The position numbers were made by a program, and so were the translations under genes. A DNA stretch of 64,000 nt from Jejuia sp040720935 (lineage in GTDB: Bacteria; Bacteroidota; Bacteroidia; Flavobacteriales; Flavobacteriaceae): the NCBI RefSeq assembly GCF_040720935.1, contig NZ_JBFDAE010000002.1, forward strand, positions 248,001 through 312,000, read 5' to 3'. The notes beneath the pieces were generated by a model. It had not been told where the DNA came from and searched no databases. It saw only the letters and a program-made list of their open reading frames with translations. Below are positions 60,128 through 64,000 of the stretch, piece after piece (the stretch's first letter is position 1; every line of letters begins with the position of its first letter).

Positions 60128-60325
60128 TTAATTTTTTTGAAGTTGACTTTCTCTAGTCAGATATTTGAGCTTATTGATCTTATTTAAAAGTTTAATGGCT
60201 TTGTATTCTGATAAATCACTCAAAGCGGCATCCGTTTGTTGAAAATTATAAGCATCTTCTATAAGCTTTTTATACTTTTCGTTCAATTTGACTTGCTTTT
60301 TTGTAATAGTATCTCTAGTGTTCAT
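60128..60325 (-). CDS. Small helical protein, Lacal_2735-like
   Basis: A 65-residue, highly charged, helical protein. The pattern LNEKYKKLIEDAYNFQQTD, then ALSDLSEYKAIKLLNKINKL resembles the small Lacal_2735 family of flavobacteria (KQYEKLLKEAY...S...D). There is no membrane segment. The family has no known function. The gene stands alone on the minus strand between intergenic stretches of about 75 and 220 bases. Confidence 0.62.
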   Translation of the reverse strand: MNTRDTITKKQVKLNEKYKKLIEDAYNFQQTDAALSDLSEYKAIKLLNKINKLKYLTRESQLQKN

Positions 60326-60488
60326 TACAGTAATTATTCCAAGGTTTTAAATTACATGTTTTATTGTTAATTCAAAAATATATACAGGGTAATTTTGTGA
60401 ATACGATAAAATAATTTCAAATAATGATGATATAATATTAAAAGATAGCAGTTCTGATGAATAATAATTAATCCTTTAACAGTTTGTA

Positions 60489-60524
60489 TAAAAAAAAACC
60501 GAATAACAAAATTATCCGGTTTTT
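60489..60524 (-). terminator. Terminator of the DUF4197 gene
   Basis: On the minus strand ACCGGATAA pairs with TTATTCGGT (one G-U), followed by a long T-run (the A-run at 60489-60498 of the plus strand). It lies about 20 bases past the stop. Confidence 0.88.
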
Positions 60525-60545
60525 AGTATAAGATTTCTTTTAAAA

Positions 60546-61250
60546 CTAATCCTGAAGCGCAAAAACCCTTCTCAACAAATCTGTAGTTCTTGAACCTATT
60601 TTATTACGAATTTCTTTTTCCTCAACAGCAATCATTGTATAAACGCCTTTTAAGGCTTCGGTAGTTACATAATCGGTTAAATCTGGATTTACATCTTTTG
60701 TAAAAGGAAGTGTATTGTACTTGTTAATCAAGTTGTTCCAAATATCATCTGCACCAACTTTACTAAATGAGTTCTTGATAACAGGGTTGAATTTTGAATA
60801 CAATGCAGTATCTGTCTTTGAGGTCAAATAATTTGTGGCAGCATCATCATTCCCGAGTAAAATATTTTTAGCATCAGCAAACGTAATGCCTTTTACAGCA
60901 TCTATAAAAATAGGTGTCGCTTCTTTTACGGCATCTTCGGCAGCGCGATTAAGAACTTTAAGCCCTTCATCTGCTAAACTGCTTAAGCCAATATCCCTTA
61001 GCGCTTTATCTACTTTTTGTAGTTCTTCCGGGAGTAAAATCTTAACCAATTCATTTTTATAAAAACCATCTTCCTGTGTGAGTTTTGTAACTTGTTTATC
61101 GATTCCTAAATCTAAAGCTTGTCTCAAACCAGAGGCTATTTCTACGTTTGAAATTGGACCACTTTGCGGTAATTGGTCAATGACACCTTGAAGTTCTGCA
61201 CAGGCGGTAAGATTGAAAATTAAAAAAACAACTAGAATTTTACGTATCAT
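60546..61250 (-). CDS. DUF4197 family lipoprotein
   Basis: A 234-residue protein with a lipoprotein signal (FLIFNLTACAELQ). The rest is helical and carries the DUF4197 hallmarks: GLRQALDLGIDKQVTKL, LPEELQKVDKALRDIGL, AAEDAVKEATPIF, and a C-terminal IAVEEKEIRNKIGSRTT. DUF4197 proteins are conserved across Bacteroidota and Proteobacteria; the function is not established. The lipid anchor suggests a place in the periplasm or outer membrane. The minus-strand -7 box TATATTTG lies at 61271-61278. Confidence 0.9.
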   Translation of the reverse strand: MIRKILVVFLIFNLTACAELQGVIDQLPQSGPISNVEIASGLRQALDLGIDKQVTKLTQEDGFYKNELVKILLPEELQKVDKALRDIGLSSLADEGLKVLNRAAEDAVKEATPIFIDAVKGITFADAKNILLGNDDAATNYLTSKTDTALYSKFNPVIKNSFSKVGADDIWNNLINKYNTLPFTKDVNPDLTDYVTTEALKGVYTMIAVEEKEIRNKIGSRTTDLLRRVFALQD

Positions 61251-61270
61251 GATATTGGGGTTTTATTCGG

Positions 61271-61278
61271 CAAATATA
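61271..61278 (-). promoter_or_regulatory. -7 box of the DUF4197 gene
   Basis: CAAATATA on the plus strand is TATATTTG on the minus strand, fitting TAnnTTTG, 20 bases upstream of the ATG at 61250. No TTG is at the expected -33 distance; that region holds a hairpin instead. Confidence 0.6.
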
Positions 61279-61302
61279 GGGTTATAATAAATTAAAAAAA
61301 TA

Positions 61303-61332
61303 AGACACTCAAAAAATATTGAGTGCCTTTTT
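61303..61332. terminator. Terminator-like hairpin with no gene directly before it
   Basis: CACTCAA (61306-61312) pairs with TTGAGTG (61319-61325), followed by T on the plus strand and preceded by an A-run. It lies in the 442-base gap between DUF4197 and a thioredoxin-like gene, both of which read away from it. No gene is recognised whose end it could mark. Confidence 0.55.
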
Positions 61333-61528
61333 ATATGGAAACCAGATTAATCCCTCAATCAATTTGATCTTTTCATTTTGTTATAAGACACAGGAAAATT
61401 AAAAGGGTCACATGTTTTCTAAAATAAAATGTTAGATTACAAGTATTTTTAGTTAATACCATTTGTTATTTGGAATTACTGAAAAAGAAAAGGATGATTT
61501 TTTCTCTATTTGAATTATAAAAAATAAA

Positions 61529-61568
61529 GCATAGCCTTAGTTACCCCCGACGGTTCGGGGCTTTTTTT
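61529..61568 (+). terminator. Strong orphan terminator with GCATAGCCTTAGTTAC leader
   Basis: CCCCGA (61545-61550) pairs with TCGGGG (61555-61560) around CGGT, then C and seven T: a textbook terminator. It is preceded by GCATAGCCTTAGTTAC, also present at 48113. No coding region ends here, so it may end a small RNA beginning near 61330-61480. The remainder of the 442-base gap (61333-61528 and 61569-61692) shows no gene. Confidence 0.7.
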
Positions 61569-61692
61569 AATGAAGAAGAAAGGAAAAAAGGGCTTTTTAT
61601 TACAGTAATTTCGAATGATAAATGGTATAAATACTATTTTAGCACAATAGTTGTTATATGTAACTAGAAATCCATTAGAATAAAAAACAGAA

Positions 61693-62814
61693 ATGAAAAT
61701 TAAGAAGCTCTCAATTGGTGTTGTAATTAGTTTGTTACCAATGTTGTTTTTTGGACAAATTAAAATATCAGAAAATATTCAAAAATCAGAGATTGCATTA
61801 AACTCAGAAAATGCACTTTACTTTGTGGATTTTTGGGCTACTTGGTGTGGACCTTGTATCCATGTGTCCAAATACTTAACGTCGTTACAGAAGCAGTACC
61901 CAAAAGACTTTTATATTCTTTCGTTAAGTCAGGAAAATCCGGATTTGGTAAAACGTTTTATGAAGAAGCATCCTCTAGATTTAGCTGTTGCAATTGATAA
62001 TGAGGGCGAAACATTTTCAAAATATAATATTAGCAGCTTGCCTTATGGTATTTTGTTTAATGCTAATGGCGAAAAGCTATGGGAAGGGCATCCTGCGGAA
62101 TTTAAATCCTATCATCTTGAAGGCTATTTAAGTACCAACAAGTCCCAAATTGCGAGTGATAAAATGTTTAAGGTACAATCTTACCAAGCTGTTGTGGCAA
62201 AAAAAGAGACCGATTTAAAAAGGGATTTTGAAATCGAGAAATTAAAATTACCAATCCCTGAATTACAAATCCTAAAGAAACCAACGTTTACTGAAATAAC
62301 TGGAAGCTTGAGAGATATAATGGCTTACACCAATAATGTGTTTAAAAATCAGGTAAGCATAGATTCAAATTTAAATGATTTTTATCGTGTACGATTTAAA
62401 CATGATACGAAAGCTTCTAAAAACCTATCTAAGGCTATTTTAAAAAGCTTAAAACTACATCAAATCAGTAATTCTGCACATGGCGAAGTTCTGTTTTTTA
62501 ATATAGAAACGCCTAGTTTTTGGGATGTGAATCAAATAGATTGGGGAAATGACACACCAAATTTTTTAATAGGGGATACAGATATCAAAGCAGATAATGT
62601 ATCATTAAACCAATTAAATTACCAACTGGCTAACTTGCTTGAAATTCCAATTGTCACTAATAATGAAGGAGTTGCGAACGAACTTCACGATTGGGATATT
62701 CACTATAAGTATTTCGATTTAATGGCCTCTAGTTTAAATGATACTTATGGGATTAAGATTGAAAAAAAAATAAGCAATTATCCAAACTATACAATAACAA
62801 AAAAGGCACCTTAA
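61693..62814 (+). CDS. Exported thioredoxin-like protein (TlpA/DsbE-type)
   Basis: A 373-residue protein with a signal peptide (SIGVVISLLPMLFFGQ). A thioredoxin domain spans about 25-150 with the active site FWATWCGPC near residue 47 and the cis-proline in SSLPYGILF near 115. It should act as a periplasmic thiol-disulfide exchanger. The C-terminal 220 residues have no recognised domain; they may be for substrate binding. DsbD lies 5 kb away in the same window and could supply electrons (inference). Its stop codon falls in the loop of its own terminator. Confidence 0.88.
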   Translation: MKIKKLSIGVVISLLPMLFFGQIKISENIQKSEIALNSENALYFVDFWATWCGPCIHVSKYLTSLQKQYPKDFYILSLSQENPDLVKRFMKKHPLDLAVAIDNEGETFSKYNISSLPYGILFNANGEKLWEGHPAEFKSYHLEGYLSTNKSQIASDKMFKVQSYQAVVAKKETDLKRDFEIEKLKLPIPELQILKKPTFTEITGSLRDIMAYTNNVFKNQVSIDSNLNDFYRVRFKHDTKASKNLSKAILKSLKLHQISNSAHGEVLFFNIETPSFWDVNQIDWGNDTPNFLIGDTDIKADNVSLNQLNYQLANLLEIPIVTNNEGVANELHDWDIHYKYFDLMASSLNDTYGIKIEKKISNYPNYTITKKAP

Positions 62815-62827
62815 AAGGTGCCTTTTT
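62801..62827 (+). terminator. Terminator overlapping the stop codon of the thioredoxin-like gene
   Basis: AAAAGGCACCTT pairs with AAGGTGCC followed by TTTTTT. The stop codon TAA (62812-62814) is at the top of the stem. The A-run on the other side allows use by the converging ompA-like gene. Confidence 0.9.
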
Positions 62828-62860
62828 TGTTAGTTTAAAGTAATAACTACTAAATAAATA

Positions 62861-63958
62861 TTAGTTGTTTATCACTCTAAATTCTGTTCTTCTATTCTTT
62901 TGATGTTGTCCTTCAGAACACTCTACACCATTAGAACAACGGTTTACTAATCTTGATTCTCCGTAACCTTTAGCAGATAGTCTGCTTCTAGAGATACCTT
63001 TAGATACTAAATAGTTAACCACAGAATTAGCACGTTGTTGTGATAAAGACATGTTGAAATCATCATTACCTCTAGAATCTGTATGAGACATCAATTCGAT
63101 GCTTACAGGCTTGCTGTTTAACAATGGCAATAAAGTTTCATCAATAATTTTCTTAGAAGCAGGCGTAATACGTGCGCTACCTAATTCGTAAAAAATTGGT
63201 AAAACGTTAGCATTTAACAATCCACAATCTACTTCTTCCCAAGTGGTTAAACCACCTTTTTTAGCTAAAACAGTTCTAGTAACGGTTTGAGATCTTGAAG
63301 GTACGGTTACACTTCTTGTAGAAGCAGGAGTTGCAACTACCTGCTTTTTAATAGTAGAATACTCAGCAGGAATTTCAATTTCATCCATTCTAGCTGGTGT
63401 CTTAATAACACGCTTTTTGTAAGTCGTACTTACTTCTGGAACTGGTCTGTTGTTGGTTGAAGCATCGTTCGCTAAAGTTGTAAAACTTACATCTTTAAAT
63501 TGAGCAGGGTACTCCACAAAACAGGCTACCATACAATCTTCCTTGTTTGGGGAATCACAAGCCGTTTCTCTGTATTCCCATCCAGAAGTTTTAGGATATG
63601 TTTCAAAAGTTCTAGAACTAGATCCAAAAGTTGCAGGATTAGTTGTTAAATCTGTTCTTCCTTCTTTTTTGATATAAGGCACTTGGATAGTTTCGTAAGT
63701 AGCAGGTACATAAACGAATTTTTTCGAAGCTTCTTTAATTAATACACGCTCTTCAACTGTGCGGTAAGTGGCAGGTACTACTTCTAGTTTTGTGTATGCC
63801 GGATAAACTTCAATAGTTTCTTCAACAGTTTTAAACTCGTCTTTAGTAATACATTTTACGTAACATTTACCTGGATCGGGATTTGCAGGTAAGTTTTGTG
63901 CTTGGGACATTCCGAAACCTAACAAAAAAGTTAGGCATAAAATAAAATTTGATTTCAT
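62861..63958 (-). CDS. OmpA-family protein with repeated PATY-type N-domain
   Basis: A 365-residue protein with a signal peptide (ILCLTFLLGFGMSQAQ). Residues of about 30-240 hold several short repeats around the motifs VPATYRTVEERVLI, VPATYETIQVPYI, IPAEYSTIKKQVV and TPASTRSVTVP, probably beta modules. Residues of about 250-365 are an OmpA C-terminal peptidoglycan-binding domain: VLPIFYELGSARITPASKKI, SHTDSRGNDDFNMSLSQQRA and AKGYGESRL. It should link the outer membrane to the cell wall. Comparable proteins are among the major envelope proteins of flavobacteria. Confidence 0.92.
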   Translation of the reverse strand: MKSNFILCLTFLLGFGMSQAQNLPANPDPGKCYVKCITKDEFKTVEETIEVYPAYTKLEVVPATYRTVEERVLIKEASKKFVYVPATYETIQVPYIKKEGRTDLTTNPATFGSSSRTFETYPKTSGWEYRETACDSPNKEDCMVACFVEYPAQFKDVSFTTLANDASTNNRPVPEVSTTYKKRVIKTPARMDEIEIPAEYSTIKKQVVATPASTRSVTVPSRSQTVTRTVLAKKGGLTTWEEVDCGLLNANVLPIFYELGSARITPASKKIIDETLLPLLNSKPVSIELMSHTDSRGNDDFNMSLSQQRANSVVNYLVSKGISRSRLSAKGYGESRLVNRCSNGVECSEGQHQKNRRTEFRVINN

Positions 63959-64000
63959 AAAAATTAATAATTTTAGTTAATGGTTTTTCTTCTGTAATTA

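Overview
The window is a chromosomal segment of a Bacteroidota bacterium, very probably a marine member of the Flavobacteriaceae. The base composition is AT-rich. Several genes are preceded by the Bacteroidota promoter form TTG-N19/20-TAnnTTTG. The gene set is typical of the group: a type IX secretion cargo protein, a SusC-like TonB receptor, a fused ResB/CcsA cytochrome c maturation protein, a DsbD with a duplicated N-terminus, the zapA-6S RNA-rny arrangement, and many DUF families largely confined to flavobacteria. No rRNA, tRNA, prophage or complete insertion sequence was seen.

Layout. 1-9.4 kb: a partial secreted protein with a C-terminal sorting domain, a small membrane protein overlapping an Smr-domain protein, a calcium-repeat lipoprotein, a cysteine desulfurase, and an M23 peptidase/TonB-receptor pair. 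9.5-13.1 kb: a ZapB-like coiled coil, zapA, a 6S RNA candidate, rny and xerD. 13.1-17.2 kb: a run of small outer-membrane beta-barrel genes with aroQ among them. The first two barrel genes look like a tandem duplication that also copied the 5' end of xerD. 17.3-26.2 kb: lpdA, NDH-2, a tandem NTF2-like protein, a 226-bp MITE-like element with 9-bp target duplication, a DinB-like protein, msrB, an M48 lipoprotein, a UMF1 transporter and a lipoprotein. 26.2-38.6 kb: clpC, gyrA, a TPR protein, rocD, an ECF sigma factor operon, rlmD, DUF6452 and DUF6048.

38.9-46.8 kb is the accessory part. It holds a ComEC-like metallo-hydrolase, a GIY-YIG protein, eight long palindromic repeats in two clusters, OsmC, and a very AT-rich three-gene operon at 41964-46014. 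That operon encodes a ParB-like protein, an OLD-type ATPase with a TOPRIM-like C-terminus, and a D12-class adenine methyltransferase. A DEDD exonuclease follows it. This operon is the best candidate for a poorly described, defence-like system.

46.8-64 kb returns to ordinary genes: a THUMP methyltransferase, a SAM methyltransferase, a ZIP transporter, DUF4268, ccsBA, mscL, dsbD, a HAD phosphatase, a MATE pump with a BtuF-like binding protein, a Lacal_2735-type small protein, DUF4197, a thioredoxin-like protein and an OmpA-family protein. Palindromic intergenic repeats of several unrelated families occur throughout. All functional names are read from sequence motifs alone; no database search was run.
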